From assembly GCF_050916235.1 (NCBI RefSeq), contig NZ_CP104854.1:930001-994000 (forward strand): DNA of 64,000 nucleotides, read 5' to 3'. Within the stretch, counting starts at the first letter, position 1, and every line of letters begins with the position of its first letter. The translations under genes and the position numbers were made by a program. The notes below the pieces were generated by a model that searched no databases, was not told where the DNA came from, and saw nothing but the letters and a program-made list of their open reading frames with translations. The DNA is from Maridesulfovibrio sp050916235 (GTDB taxonomy: Bacteria > Desulfobacterota > Desulfovibrionia > Desulfovibrionales > Desulfovibrionaceae). Shown piece after piece: positions 6,479 to 15,224 of this stretch.

Positions 6479-7087
6479 TCAGTCCACGACTGAAAAACCG
6501 GCCCTGGCAAGCGTAGTTCTTGAGATCACTCCATCCCGCAATATTCTGATTTTACCGCCTGTAAGGAGCTCCACAACGGTTGAAGGAGAACCTCCCCGTG
6601 GCCCCGGCAAACCGTCATAGACACCCTCAACCATCACGGTCAAGTCTTCATCCAGCTCTGCGACCTTGGCTGCGGCAGGTTTGCCGCTCATATTGGCGCT
6701 GGTAGCAATGAGCGGGGTTCTTGACTTAATACACAACGCCGCAGCAAGAGGATGGTCGGTCCAGCGAACAGAAGAATACCCGCGCGAATCCTTTACTGCG
6801 GAAGGAAGTTCCTCACGTGCCCTGACAAGAATGGAGAGAGGTCCCGGCCAGAACTTATCGGCCAGCCTGAGCAGTTCAGCAGACGCAAAGCCTGTTACCA
6901 GATCCAGCTGTTCCATGCTGCCGATAATGAGCGGCAGGGGCTTGGACACAGGCCTGTTCTTGATGAGGGAGACACGGTTTACCGCCCTTTCATCACAGGC
7001 ATCGGCTCCAACAGCAAAAAGAGTCTCGGTGGGATAGATCAGTACCCCGCCGGTCTTGATTATTTGTACGGCTTCCTTTTCAGTCAT
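6479..7087 (-). CDS. tsaC: L-threonylcarbamoyladenylate synthase (TsaC/Sua5/YrdC family)
   Basis: The enzyme forms threonylcarbamoyl-AMP from threonine, bicarbonate and ATP for the t6A37 modification of ANN-decoding tRNAs. The 202 residues are the short single-domain TsaC type, without the extra C-terminal Sua5 domain. Signature segments are IYPTETLFAVGADA at the N-terminus, SLIKNRPVSKPLPLII with the basic KxR...K pocket, and SANMSGKPAA for nucleotide binding. The ATG is at 7085-7087. The gene stands alone on the minus strand with its own terminator. mtaB at 24.4-25.7 kb acts on the same tRNA nucleotide. Confidence 0.94.
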   Translation of the reverse strand: MTEKEAVQIIKTGGVLIYPTETLFAVGADACDERAVNRVSLIKNRPVSKPLPLIIGSMEQLDLVTGFASAELLRLADKFWPGPLSILVRAREELPSAVKDSRGYSSVRWTDHPLAAALCIKSRTPLIATSANMSGKPAAAKVAELDEDLTVMVEGVYDGLPGPRGGSPSTVVELLTGGKIRILRDGVISRTTLARAGFSVVD

Positions 7088-7192
7088 TACTCACTCCATT
7101 GTGCATTCGGGCATGCGGAACGCATAGTAATACCAGTTTTATGCACTATGTCCAGCAACTTTTATTATGCCGCTCCCGAAACATCAAAAGAC

Positions 7193-7201
7193 ATTATACC
7201 A
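7193..7201 (-). promoter_or_regulatory. Extended -10 promoter of tsaC
   Basis: The minus strand reads TGGTATAAT, an extended -10 (TGnTATAAT). No convincing -35 is seen. It would give a leader of about 100 nt before tsaC. Confidence 0.45.
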
Positions 7202-7280
7202 GCACTACTATAGGGAATGACTTTAAAATCAATTTGTCATAATGAATAATAAGTTACAGCACCTGTAAACGGAGTGAACA

Positions 7281-8933
7281 ATGATTTCCAATGTAACGGA
7301 ATGCATCGTCGGGAAGACAGAACGATTTCTGAACATGTTAAAAAACACCGTCCCCCTCTGGGTGCTCGGGACAGAAGAACCGGCACATCAGCGAGGCCTT
7401 ATAAACGTCTTCCGGCACCTGTCAAATGAACATCCGGACCTCCTTGAAGTATCGCGAAAACTTGCCCTGCTCATGTGGACCCAGAACCCGCTTGATCGTT
7501 CTGCAGCTGCAAGATGCCTAGAACTGGACTCTGATCCCGGCCCCCGAAAGCAGCTTCTTGAGGCGATCCTCTCCGCCCCTCAGGAAAATATCCCTTCCGA
7601 AGATCTGGACACCCTGCTCCGCTCAGCGGACAGCAAGCTGATAATCCGCCACCTTTTCCCCTTTCTGCGCGGGCCTCAGGGGATCGCGTGGCTGGCGGAG
7701 ACATGGAACACCCTGCTCCGCCTTGGCAGCCCGGAACTCCCCCTGAGTGCTCTTGACCTTGTGACCTGGCCGGACAGTTTACTTCAGCTTAAACAGCGCC
7801 TTACAGTTGAATACAATTTTTTATACCACTCCCCTGCACAGACCATAACAGCCCTGCAGGGACTTGATGAAAAAATCTGGACCCCCTGGAAGGGCTACAT
7901 ATATTCTGAACAGCTGCTACGCGCTGGAGCGAAAGAAGAAGCCATATCGGTTCTCTCGGCACTATGGCGGGACAACATCTGGAATATAAACTGGGGGCAG
8001 AAACTTTATTTGCTTACACATCCCATATCAACTGCGGGAGCCCTCAGCGATTCAGCTGAAGTAGCCATTTTGCTGTACTCATGGAATAACGGGAAACTCA
8101 TTGAAAAAACCCTGAAGAATGTAGCAGGATCAAGAATAGGCGAAGCCAGGGTGTTTGCACTCAACAACGGGTCGAGCGATAATACCCCGGAGGTGGTGGC
8201 TGAAGCAGGAACCCTTTTTGCCCAGGGCCGCTACAAGGGCATACAGCTGCCTATAAACGTGGGGGCGCCCCCGGCTCGCAACTGGCTGTTGAGCGAACCA
8301 GAAGTCCGCAAAGCCAAATGGGCTGTTTTTCTGGATGACGATGTGGAGCTGCCTGAAAACTGGCTGGAAGAACTGCTGGCAACTGCAAAACATTACGGAA
8401 ACCCCGGAGCAGTGGGTTGCCGCATAACCTCGGCGTCCACACCGCAATCCCTGCAGTCGGCCGACTACCACCTGTTCAACCCCGCAACCGGGTCATCACA
8501 GATAGAGGGACTGACCGAACGGGTCATGGTATTCGACAGCTGCCGCAATGCTTTCGACTGCGGGCAATTTTCATATACGCGTCCGGCGGTACATCTTTCC
8601 GGGTGCTGCCATATGCTCAACATGGAGGCCGTGCATAAGTGCGGTGGATTCGACGTGCGTTTCAACCCGACCCAGTTCGATGACCTTGAACGGGACCTAC
8701 GGGCCTACCTTGCAGGCTACGACCACATCTATGCAGGTCAGCTCGGAGTAAAACACATCCAGCATTCAAGTCTGGCCAAAGCGTCCAACATCCGCTCCAT
8801 GGCCCAGGTGTTCGGAAACAAGATCAAGCTGGAAAGCAAGTACACGGAAAACGACCTCAATGCCATTTTCGCGCGCGACCTTGGAACACTCTGGGCCGAC
8901 ACCGTGAAAAAATGGATGGAGCTATCGGGCTAA
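7281..8933 (+). CDS. Family 2 glycosyltransferase with helical N-terminal domain
   Basis: A 550-residue protein in two parts. Residues 1 to about 250 are helix-rich and repeat-like with no motif I recognise. From about 258 a GT-A type family 2 domain begins (VAILLYSWNNGKLIEKTLKN), continuing through ALNNGSSDNT for nucleotide-sugar binding, INVGAPPARNWL, and VFLDDDVELPENW holding the DxD-like metal site. The later GGFDVRFNPTQFDDLERDLR is typical of the acceptor side of GT2 enzymes. The acceptor and sugar cannot be told. The ATG is at 7281 after GGAG. Its 3' end overlaps the convergent trmH-like gene by 12 nt. No surrounding polysaccharide cluster is present. Confidence 0.85.
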   Translation: MISNVTECIVGKTERFLNMLKNTVPLWVLGTEEPAHQRGLINVFRHLSNEHPDLLEVSRKLALLMWTQNPLDRSAAARCLELDSDPGPRKQLLEAILSAPQENIPSEDLDTLLRSADSKLIIRHLFPFLRGPQGIAWLAETWNTLLRLGSPELPLSALDLVTWPDSLLQLKQRLTVEYNFLYHSPAQTITALQGLDEKIWTPWKGYIYSEQLLRAGAKEEAISVLSALWRDNIWNINWGQKLYLLTHPISTAGALSDSAEVAILLYSWNNGKLIEKTLKNVAGSRIGEARVFALNNGSSDNTPEVVAEAGTLFAQGRYKGIQLPINVGAPPARNWLLSEPEVRKAKWAVFLDDDVELPENWLEELLATAKHYGNPGAVGCRITSASTPQSLQSADYHLFNPATGSSQIEGLTERVMVFDSCRNAFDCGQFSYTRPAVHLSGCCHMLNMEAVHKCGGFDVRFNPTQFDDLERDLRAYLAGYDHIYAGQLGVKHIQHSSLAKASNIRSMAQVFGNKIKLESKYTENDLNAIFARDLGTLWADTVKKWMELSG

Positions 8934-9512
8934 CCAGTCGGCGGCAAGCCTGTCGAGTTCCTCTGCGGAAAAGTCTGGAGTATCGTACATGCCCTTGGCA
9001 AAACGCTGGGTGAACCCGTGATACAGAATCAGAGCGGCAGCCACGGAGACATTAAAACTCTGAATCATGCCCTGCATGGGAATATAGACTTCATCTGGGA
9101 CAAGCTCAGCCAGTTCCGGGGCAGTTCCGCTGTGTTCGTTGCTAAGAATGACCGCCGAGGGCACGCTGAGGTCAAAATCCATAAGCGGCCTTGCGTTTTC
9201 GGAAAACCCGGTCCGCAGAATCTGATATCCCTGCTCGCGCAATCCCCCGATCATCTCGGCCGGATCACTGTGGGTCGTGCGCTCTACCCATTTCTTGCCG
9301 GATGCAGATGATTTCTTATCCAGCTCAGGCCATTGCGATTCCGTATAATATAAATGAATGCCGTAGACACCGAATGCGTCACAGCTTCGCAGGATGGCTG
9401 ACACATTGTGCGGGTCCCACACATTATCAATAATAAGGGTAAAATCTTTCTGCCTTTTAGACAGCACTTCCCTGACTCTTGCCTCTCTTTGGGGTGTTCT
9501 CTTTCTTTCCAT
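8922..9512 (-). CDS. trmH: SPOUT-class RNA 2'-O-methyltransferase, TrmH type
   Basis: SpoU/TrmH-family enzymes methylate a ribose 2'-OH, in TrmH that of guanosine-18 in tRNA, using SAM bound in a trefoil knot. The 196 residues contain the three family motifs: motif 1 NVWDPHNVSAILRSCDAFG (with the catalytic Arg), motif 2 ILSNEHSGTAPEL, and motif 3 YIPMQGMIQSFNVSVAAALI. The early DNVWDPHN form and the total length fit TrmH better than the longer RlmB, but the exact RNA target is an inference. The ATG is at 9510-9512. The gene is convergent with the glycosyltransferase and divergent from the response regulator. Confidence 0.88.
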   Translation of the reverse strand: MERKRTPQREARVREVLSKRQKDFTLIIDNVWDPHNVSAILRSCDAFGVYGIHLYYTESQWPELDKKSSASGKKWVERTTHSDPAEMIGGLREQGYQILRTGFSENARPLMDFDLSVPSAVILSNEHSGTAPELAELVPDEVYIPMQGMIQSFNVSVAAALILYHGFTQRFAKGMYDTPDFSAEELDRLAADWLAR

Positions 9513-9667
9513 GACGATTTAGGTACAGCACCTAACGCCTGTTGGCAAGGTTGACATAATTGTAATGTTGGAAAGAAACATTTTCACTGAAAGACATTGA
9601 CATTAGATTGCCAAAAAAATCATGATATGTAATTATTTCAGATGATATTTACTATCCGGAGGCTGTG

Positions 9668-10063
9668 ATGCGCGCATTAATAGCGGAAGATGAATTCGTG
9701 GGCAGAAAACTGCTCTCAACATTCCTTTCCCCTCTGTTTCAGATCGACATCGTCGTGAACGGGGAGGAAGCCATCGAAGCGTACAAGCTTGCTTTTGATG
9801 AAGGATCTCCCTATACGCTTATATTGATGGATATAATGATGCCCGGAGTCGACGGGATATCCGCCCTTGAAGCTATCAGGGAGTTTGAAAAGAAATCCGA
9901 CATCAGCCCGCCTGCAAAGGTCATCATGACCACCGCGCTTGACGATGCCAGAACCGTAATCAGATCTTTCCATGATGTTGAGGCTTCCGCGTACATTGTC
10001 AAACCTGTACTCAGGGAAAAACTGTACGAGGAACTCGCCAAGATCGGCCTCCTGCAAAAATAA
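9668..10063 (+). CDS. CheY-like single-domain response regulator
   Basis: A 131-residue receiver domain with no output domain. The acid pocket is Glu7-Asp8-Glu9 and the phospho-acceptor is Asp55 in LILMDIMMPGVDG. The switch Thr is near 88-89 (VIMTTALDD) and the conserved Lys112 lies in YIVKPVLREKL. A GTG three bases upstream is possible, but the ATG at 9668 is well placed after GGAGG. It is followed 25 nt later by the Hpt protein and then by the CheA-like kinase, so it is the probable phosphate target of that kinase. Confidence 0.93.
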   Translation: MRALIAEDEFVGRKLLSTFLSPLFQIDIVVNGEEAIEAYKLAFDEGSPYTLILMDIMMPGVDGISALEAIREFEKKSDISPPAKVIMTTALDDARTVIRSFHDVEASAYIVKPVLREKLYEELAKIGLLQK

Positions 10064-10088
10064 TATCCGTAGAGACGGAGAGCTAACT

Positions 10089-10814
10089 ATGAGTGAAGAT
10101 GATTCCCTTGTTGAAGAATTTTTCTCGGAAGTAAACGACAAGTACTATCCGCAGGTGCTGGAGGGCATCGATCTTCTGGATGAACAGCGCATCGAGGAAG
10201 GCATCGAAGTGCTTTCGCGCCCTCTGCACACCATCAAGGGGGTCACCGGGTTCATGTCCGGGTTCGAGCCAGCTTCGGCCTTCACCCACAAGGTGGAAAG
10301 CTTTCTGAAAAAAATGCAGGCCGGAGAGGTTGAACATAAACTCCCTCAGATTGCCCTTGCTATTGAATCGGTAAACTCAATATTCATGCTCATAGAGCAG
10401 TTGCGGGACACCGGAAGCTACGACAAGAACGCAACAGACGACATTGAAGCCAGACTGGTAGGAGAAGGCAAAGCCGCGGTTGCCGGAGGTCCTGAAACAG
10501 ACTCCCCCGTGGAAATCGAATCACTGCCGGACGCCGAAGTATTTACCCTGAAGGCAAGGCGGATATACCACCCGGACCAGTTGAAGACAGTGCAGGAAGC
10601 CCTTGACTCCATAAGTGATGACAGGCCGATAATCTTTGACTTCGGGCTGTCCCTGACGGTGGGATCAGCCTTCTTTGAACTGATCTCCGGCTACAGCGAC
10701 ACCCATGAGATCGGGGTGACCGGAATGAACAGCCATTGCACGAGCATCTTTTATTCCTGGGGTTTCCAGAACTATATGTCGGTATTGGACAGCAGAGACA
10801 GCTTTTTCAAGTAA
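10089..10814 (+). CDS. Stand-alone Hpt phosphotransfer protein with C-terminal STAS-like half
   Basis: A 241-residue protein. Residues 1-110 form a four-helix Hpt domain with the phosphorylatable His47 in SRPLHTIKGVTGFM, preceded by VEEFFSEVNDKYYPQVLEGI, the usual Hpt entry helix. The second half (about 150-241: FTLKARRIYHPDQLKTVQEA then PIIFDFGLSLTVGSAFFELI) has the beta/alpha rhythm of a STAS-like domain, though I do not recognise it firmly. The ATG at 10089 follows GGAGAGC; a longer in-frame start at 9972 would overlap the response regulator and is not credible. The CheA gene starts 18 nt downstream. The arrangement suggests the histidine used by that CheA resides here. Confidence 0.85.
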   Translation: MSEDDSLVEEFFSEVNDKYYPQVLEGIDLLDEQRIEEGIEVLSRPLHTIKGVTGFMSGFEPASAFTHKVESFLKKMQAGEVEHKLPQIALAIESVNSIFMLIEQLRDTGSYDKNATDDIEARLVGEGKAAVAGGPETDSPVEIESLPDAEVFTLKARRIYHPDQLKTVQEALDSISDDRPIIFDFGLSLTVGSAFFELISGYSDTHEIGVTGMNSHCTSIFYSWGFQNYMSVLDSRDSFFK

Positions 10815-10832
10815 CGCCGGAGCACACGGACA

Positions 10833-12632
10833 ATGAAAGACAGTATTTCCAGTTGCATAACCCAGCTTCAAGAATCCATTATAGGCCTTGAGCACGGCTC
10901 CGGGGACATCACATCGATCCTCAAGGACCTTGGGCTGGAGCATGTAAAAATGCCTTCAGCACAAGTAATAGCCCTCATGGATATGCTCAACGACGGCATT
11001 ACCCCCATAACTCCGGAACTTATCACCGCACTGCTGGATATAACCGAGGCTCAGAAGAAATTTTACTACTGTATCGGCGGGCTGCTGAACAAAGGAGCAG
11101 CCAAGGTTGAATCAAGAACTGTCCGGGACCCTGAACCGATAAAATCCTCTCCGTCCTCCTTTGATATGGAAAAGGCCGAGCGTGAAATGATGGCCGAAAT
11201 GGCTGCCATGGTAGGCGAAACCCCGGATGAGGATGACGGCTGGGAGAAAATGGACGGCGACACAGAGAAGGATCAGGGCGGAACAGACCTGAAGCCCGCT
11301 CCGGCAGCCCAGCACGAGCAGGATGAAAACTCTTTACCGGATGATTCAGTAGATCAGGAACCGGTGCAGGCTGCTGCCGCCAAGGAAATAAAAACGGAGG
11401 AGATGTCCCAGTCCGTACAGCCGGCAGCGGGAAAGAAAAAGGACTCGCAGGCAATTTCATCCATCAGGGTCTCCACCCAGCAGCTTGATTCCCTGATTGA
11501 ACTTGTGGGCAAGCTGATGGTCACCTACGCGGTCATCGCCCAGACCAAAACAGACAATATGTCCAAGATTTCATCAAGCCTTGCCGAGCTGGACAAGGTC
11601 ATCCGCAACCTGCAGTCCGAAGTGGATGAAATCAGGATGGTCCCCCTCAAACAGATTTTCATGCCCATGCACAGGCTGGTTAAATCAACCTCCCAGAAGC
11701 TGGGCAAACGCATCAAGTTCTCAATCGAGGGCGACGAGCTGGCGCTGGACAAGACCATTGTCGAATGCCTCAACGAGCCGCTGGTGCATCTGCTCCGCAA
11801 CGCCCTTGACCACGGCATTGAATCCGCCGAAGACCGCCAGATGTGCGGGAAGGATGAAGTGGGGAACGTCCTGCTCTGTGCTTCCCGCAAGGGAGAGTTT
11901 GCCTATATCGAAATCATCGACGACGGCAAGGGACTTGATGCCGACATACTGCTGTCCAAAGCCCTTGAACGCGGCATAGCCTCCCCGGAAAAGGAGTACA
12001 CAAAAGAGGAAATTTACGAGTTCATCCTCCAGTCCGGATTCTCCACCGCAAGCGCGGTTACCGATATTTCCGGACGTGGGGTGGGTATGGACGCAGTTGT
12101 GACCGCCGTCAAGAACACCCTTGACGGTAAAATATCCATCAAAAGCGAGCTGGGTAAAGGTTCTACCTTCACCATATCCATTCCCTTGAGCAGGTCGGTC
12201 AACGAAGGCATCGTGGACGCACTTATCGCCACTGTGGCTGAAGAGACCTTCATTTTCCCCAGCCGGGAGGTACTTGAAGTCTACGAACCCGTGGAACATG
12301 AATTCACAGACCTCCCTGACGGACGCGAAACTGTTTCCATTCGCGGCAAGGTTCATCCGCTGATCCGCATGTACAAGGTCTTCGAACTGGACCCGCCGGC
12401 TGAAGGAGTTATCCCGAAGGTCATTCTGGTCAAGCTCGGAGAGACAAGGGTCGCAATCCTCGTGGACGAGGTCCTGCGCCAGCAGAAGGCTGTTGTCACC
12501 GGGTTCACGCTGCCGGTCAACAGCATCTACAAGCTGCCCATCCTCGGTTTCGGAATGATGGGTGAAAAGGACGCCCTGGTCATTGACACCGAAACACTCA
12601 TCACCAGCCAGATGGAAGAATCCGCAGGTTAG
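10833..12632 (+). CDS. CheA-type histidine kinase with degenerate P1 domain
   Basis: A 599-residue CheA homologue. The catalytic core is complete: dimerisation helices from about 210, N-box with RNALDHGIE (Asn323), G1 DDGKG (363-367), F-box FILQSGFSTA and G2 GRGVGMD (414-420). It is followed by a CheW-like P5 domain (about 455-590). Residues 1-85 look like a shortened P1 (Hpt) domain (QLQESIIGLEHGSGDITSIL ... MLNDGITPITPELITALLDI), but the H-box HxxKG is absent. Residues 95-205 are an acidic, low-complexity linker. The gene is downstream of a receiver protein and an intact Hpt protein. No MCP, CheW, CheR or CheB gene is adjacent. Confidence 0.92.
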   Translation: MKDSISSCITQLQESIIGLEHGSGDITSILKDLGLEHVKMPSAQVIALMDMLNDGITPITPELITALLDITEAQKKFYYCIGGLLNKGAAKVESRTVRDPEPIKSSPSSFDMEKAEREMMAEMAAMVGETPDEDDGWEKMDGDTEKDQGGTDLKPAPAAQHEQDENSLPDDSVDQEPVQAAAAKEIKTEEMSQSVQPAAGKKKDSQAISSIRVSTQQLDSLIELVGKLMVTYAVIAQTKTDNMSKISSSLAELDKVIRNLQSEVDEIRMVPLKQIFMPMHRLVKSTSQKLGKRIKFSIEGDELALDKTIVECLNEPLVHLLRNALDHGIESAEDRQMCGKDEVGNVLLCASRKGEFAYIEIIDDGKGLDADILLSKALERGIASPEKEYTKEEIYEFILQSGFSTASAVTDISGRGVGMDAVVTAVKNTLDGKISIKSELGKGSTFTISIPLSRSVNEGIVDALIATVAEETFIFPSREVLEVYEPVEHEFTDLPDGRETVSIRGKVHPLIRMYKVFELDPPAEGVIPKVILVKLGETRVAILVDEVLRQQKAVVTGFTLPVNSIYKLPILGFGMMGEKDALVIDTETLITSQMEESAG

Positions 12633-12747
12633 AAAGGATTGTTTCCCTTCTCCCGCCCTCGCTTTAAAGTGCTTTGAGATGGGGAATTTGTCTGCTATGG
12701 AGTCATGTTCATTCAGGTAGAACAACTCAAATCAGGCAGGAGTATTG

Positions 12748-13545
12748 ATGAAGAAAGCCATCTTGTTTGCAGCACACGGGTCAAAAAACAGGGCAGCCAG
12801 CTCGGCCCTTGGAAATATTTTGAAGATGGCCAAGGAAAGACACCCGGACGTTCTCATTCAAAGCGCTTTCACTTCCGGCCATATTCTTAAAAAGCTCAAG
12901 GAACAGGGCCAGAGTCTTCCATCAGTAAAGCAGAATCTGGAAATGCTTGCCGAAAAAGGTATCACCCACGTAGTTGTACAATCGCTGCACGTAATTCCCG
13001 GAACAGAATTCAACAACATCAGCCGCCTGATAGATCGAGTAAACCGTGGCGAAATACCTTTGCAAAAAGTTGTCCTCGGCGCCCCGCTGCTTACCGGAGA
13101 ACAGGAAATAGACGAAGTTTCGGACATGATTCTCAACCTGATCCCGGAACGAGATCCGCAGACCGAAGCTCTTATCCTTGTGGCCCACGGCTCCAAGTAT
13201 TCGGACAGCGGCAATGCCCTGTACGACAGATTCAAACATGCGCTGGAGACCAAGGACAGTAACGCATACCTCGGCAAACTGAACGCCGAAGACGGAATTG
13301 AAGCTATCAGCGACAGGATAAGGAAATCCGGCATAAAGAAAGCCTACCTGCTGCCCCTGCTCTTCGGAGCCGGCAACCATGTAAAGAAGGATATGGCCGG
13401 GGACCACGACGGATCATGGAAGAACATCGTATCTTCGCGCGGCATAGAGGTTGTCACAGTACCGCGCGGGATAGGTGAGTTCGACATCTTTGCCGAACGC
13501 TGGATGGACAATCTGGAAAAAGCCTTCAGAGAACTGGAAAACTGA
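12748..13545 (+). CDS. cbiK: Sirohydrochlorin cobaltochelatase, CbiK type, cytosolic
   Basis: CbiK inserts Co(II) (or Fe(II)) into sirohydrochlorin, an ATP-independent class II chelatase of the anaerobic B12 route and, in sulfate reducers, also of siroheme/heme synthesis. The 265 residues show a duplicated chelatase fold: N-terminal KKAILFAAHGSKNRAAS and SLHVIPGTEFNNI, C-terminal LILVAHGSKYSDSGNALY and LLPLLFGAGNHVKKDMAGDH. There is no signal peptide, so this is the cytosolic form. The second histidine expected in the GHGxxH motif is Tyr/Ser here, which leaves the exact metal preference open. The ATG at 12748 follows AGGAG. A terminator follows, so it is transcriptionally separate from the corrinoid-activator gene next door. 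Confidence 0.88.
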   Translation: MKKAILFAAHGSKNRAASSALGNILKMAKERHPDVLIQSAFTSGHILKKLKEQGQSLPSVKQNLEMLAEKGITHVVVQSLHVIPGTEFNNISRLIDRVNRGEIPLQKVVLGAPLLTGEQEIDEVSDMILNLIPERDPQTEALILVAHGSKYSDSGNALYDRFKHALETKDSNAYLGKLNAEDGIEAISDRIRKSGIKKAYLLPLLFGAGNHVKKDMAGDHDGSWKNIVSSRGIEVVTVPRGIGEFDIFAERWMDNLEKAFRELEN

Positions 13546-13576
13546 GCTCCGACAAACAGAGTTCCTTGCCAATGTT

Positions 13577-13618
13577 CCGCACCGCATATAACATTATGCA
13601 GGTGCGGTTAATTTTTTT
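13577..13618 (+). terminator. Intrinsic terminator after cbiK
   Basis: CCGCACC (13577-13583) pairs with GGTGCGG (13601-13607), extended by GCATA/TATGC inside, followed by TTAATTTTTTT. Confidence 0.8.
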
Positions 13619-13634
13619 GCCGGATACATAAATT

Positions 13635-15224
13635 ATGAACAACTCCATTACCGTGCACCTTCATGACGGAAAAGTCATGAACCTTGCGCCAGCAACCGGA
13701 CTGAATCTGGCCCAGCTTCTTTTTTTGAACGGGGCCTTTCAGGGGGTTCCCCTGTGCTCAGGGATGGGCCGTTGCGGGTTGTGCCGAGTAAAATTTGAAT
13801 CCGCCCCCCCTGCTCCGCGCAAGGAAGAGATAAAGAAGTTCAGCGCGGAGGAAATCGAATCCGGCTGGAGGCTTTCCTGTCTGCACACGGCAGCAGCGGC
13901 AACAATTTTCCTGCCTGAACCAGAGCGGGTTGTCCCCAGAATTTCCGACAAATTTTCAGCAACCAGACCTGAAGAACTGAAGCAACACCGGGATCTGGCC
14001 CTTGCCGTAGACCTCGGCACAACCGGATTACACTGGGCCTTCACCTCAAACGGACAGATCGTAAAATCAGGGCAGGAGCTAAATCCACAGATCGGGCTCG
14101 GCAGTGAAGTCATGTCCCGCCTTGCCTTTGCCTCTGTCCCGCAGCAGTGCCTGGTCCTTTCCCGGCTGATAACCGACCGGCTGAAGGAAATCATTGCCGA
14201 GACCGGCCCTGTAGAGGAAATGGTTATCGCCGGAAACCCGTCCATGACCAGCATTCTGGCCCGCTGTGATGTGGGTGGGCTGAGCAGTGCACCCTATTCC
14301 CTGCCCCATAAGGGCGGAAACGTTATTTTCCTTGACAAGGACCTGCCGCAGGCCTACATCCCGGCCCACCTTGCCCCATTCGTCGGGGCCGACATAACCG
14401 CCGGGGTCGTGGCCCTGAACTTCTCAGGACCTGAACCGGAATACCCGTACCTGTTCGCCGATCTTGGAACCAACGGGGAGTTCGTACTGGCCCTTGCAAG
14501 GGACAGATACATTGTTTCTTCCGTACCCATGGGTCCGGCACTGGAAGGAGTCGGCCTCAGCAACGGACGTACCGCAGGTCCCGGAGCTATATCAGCTTTC
14601 ACCCTTAGCCCTATGGGACTTGCCCCGTCATTCATCCGCAACGAAGACGGCAGTACAAAAAACAACAATACACTGCCCGGCATAACCGGAACCGGTTACC
14701 TGTCACTCTGCTCCCTGCTGCTGAAAGCCGGGGTGCTGACCAGAGAGGGCCAGTTTGCCGCGGGCAATACGCCACTGGCCGCCCGCCTTGCCAACAATCT
14801 CACAGAGGTAAAAGGCACTCCGGCCCTGAACCTCGGCATCGCAGACGGACTCGTGCTTCCGGCAACAGATGTCGAAGAGATCCTGAAAGTCAAGGCGGCG
14901 TTCAACCTTGCCATGTCAGCCCTGCTGGCAGAGGCGGGGCTTGCTCCCTCCGACCTCAGGCAGCTGATTCTTGGCGGGGCCATGGGCCAGCATGTAAACG
15001 TTAACGACCTGGTGGCGACAGGTTTTATTCCTGCTGAAACAGCCCGTATAACCCGGACAGCAGGTAACACCTCCCTTGCGGGAGCAATAATTCTCACCAA
15101 CAATAAAACAAGTCGGGACTTTGCCTCATCCCTGCCGCAGCACTCAACCGTGCTGGAACTGGCCGGAAAAGAAAACTTCGGGCAAAAGTATCTCGAAAGG
15201 ATGATATTTCAATATGTCTATTAA
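13635..15224 (+). CDS. RACo-like corrinoid activator: [2Fe-2S] ferredoxin domain plus ASKHA ATPase
   Basis: A 529-residue protein of the DUF4445/RACo type, which uses ATP to drive electron transfer that reactivates Co(II) corrinoid proteins. The N-terminal ferredoxin domain binds [2Fe-2S] through Cys41, Cys47, Cys50 and Cys82 (LCSGMGRCGLCRVK, then RLSCLH). The ASKHA part opens with ALAVDLGTTGLHWAF, then has LFADLGTNGEFVLAL and a C-terminal LILGGAMGQHVNVNDLVATG. The start ATG at 13635 sits about 20 nt after the cbiK terminator, so the promoter may overlap that terminator. The stop overlaps the next gene by 11 nt. The corrinoid partner is not in the window. Confidence 0.88.
   Translation: MNNSITVHLHDGKVMNLAPATGLNLAQLLFLNGAFQGVPLCSGMGRCGLCRVKFESAPPAPRKEEIKKFSAEEIESGWRLSCLHTAAAATIFLPEPERVVPRISDKFSATRPEELKQHRDLALAVDLGTTGLHWAFTSNGQIVKSGQELNPQIGLGSEVMSRLAFASVPQQCLVLSRLITDRLKEIIAETGPVEEMVIAGNPSMTSILARCDVGGLSSAPYSLPHKGGNVIFLDKDLPQAYIPAHLAPFVGADITAGVVALNFSGPEPEYPYLFADLGTNGEFVLALARDRYIVSSVPMGPALEGVGLSNGRTAGPGAISAFTLSPMGLAPSFIRNEDGSTKNNNTLPGITGTGYLSLCSLLLKAGVLTREGQFAAGNTPLAARLANNLTEVKGTPALNLGIADGLVLPATDVEEILKVKAAFNLAMSALLAEAGLAPSDLRQLILGGAMGQHVNVNDLVATGFIPAETARITRTAGNTSLAGAIILTNNKTSRDFASSLPQHSTVLELAGKENFGQKYLERMIFQYVY

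Noticed and set aside
9972..10088. Longer N-terminus for the Hpt protein
   Set aside because: It would overlap most of the end of the response regulator gene, encodes basic non-family sequence and lacks a ribosome-binding site, unlike the ATG at 10089.
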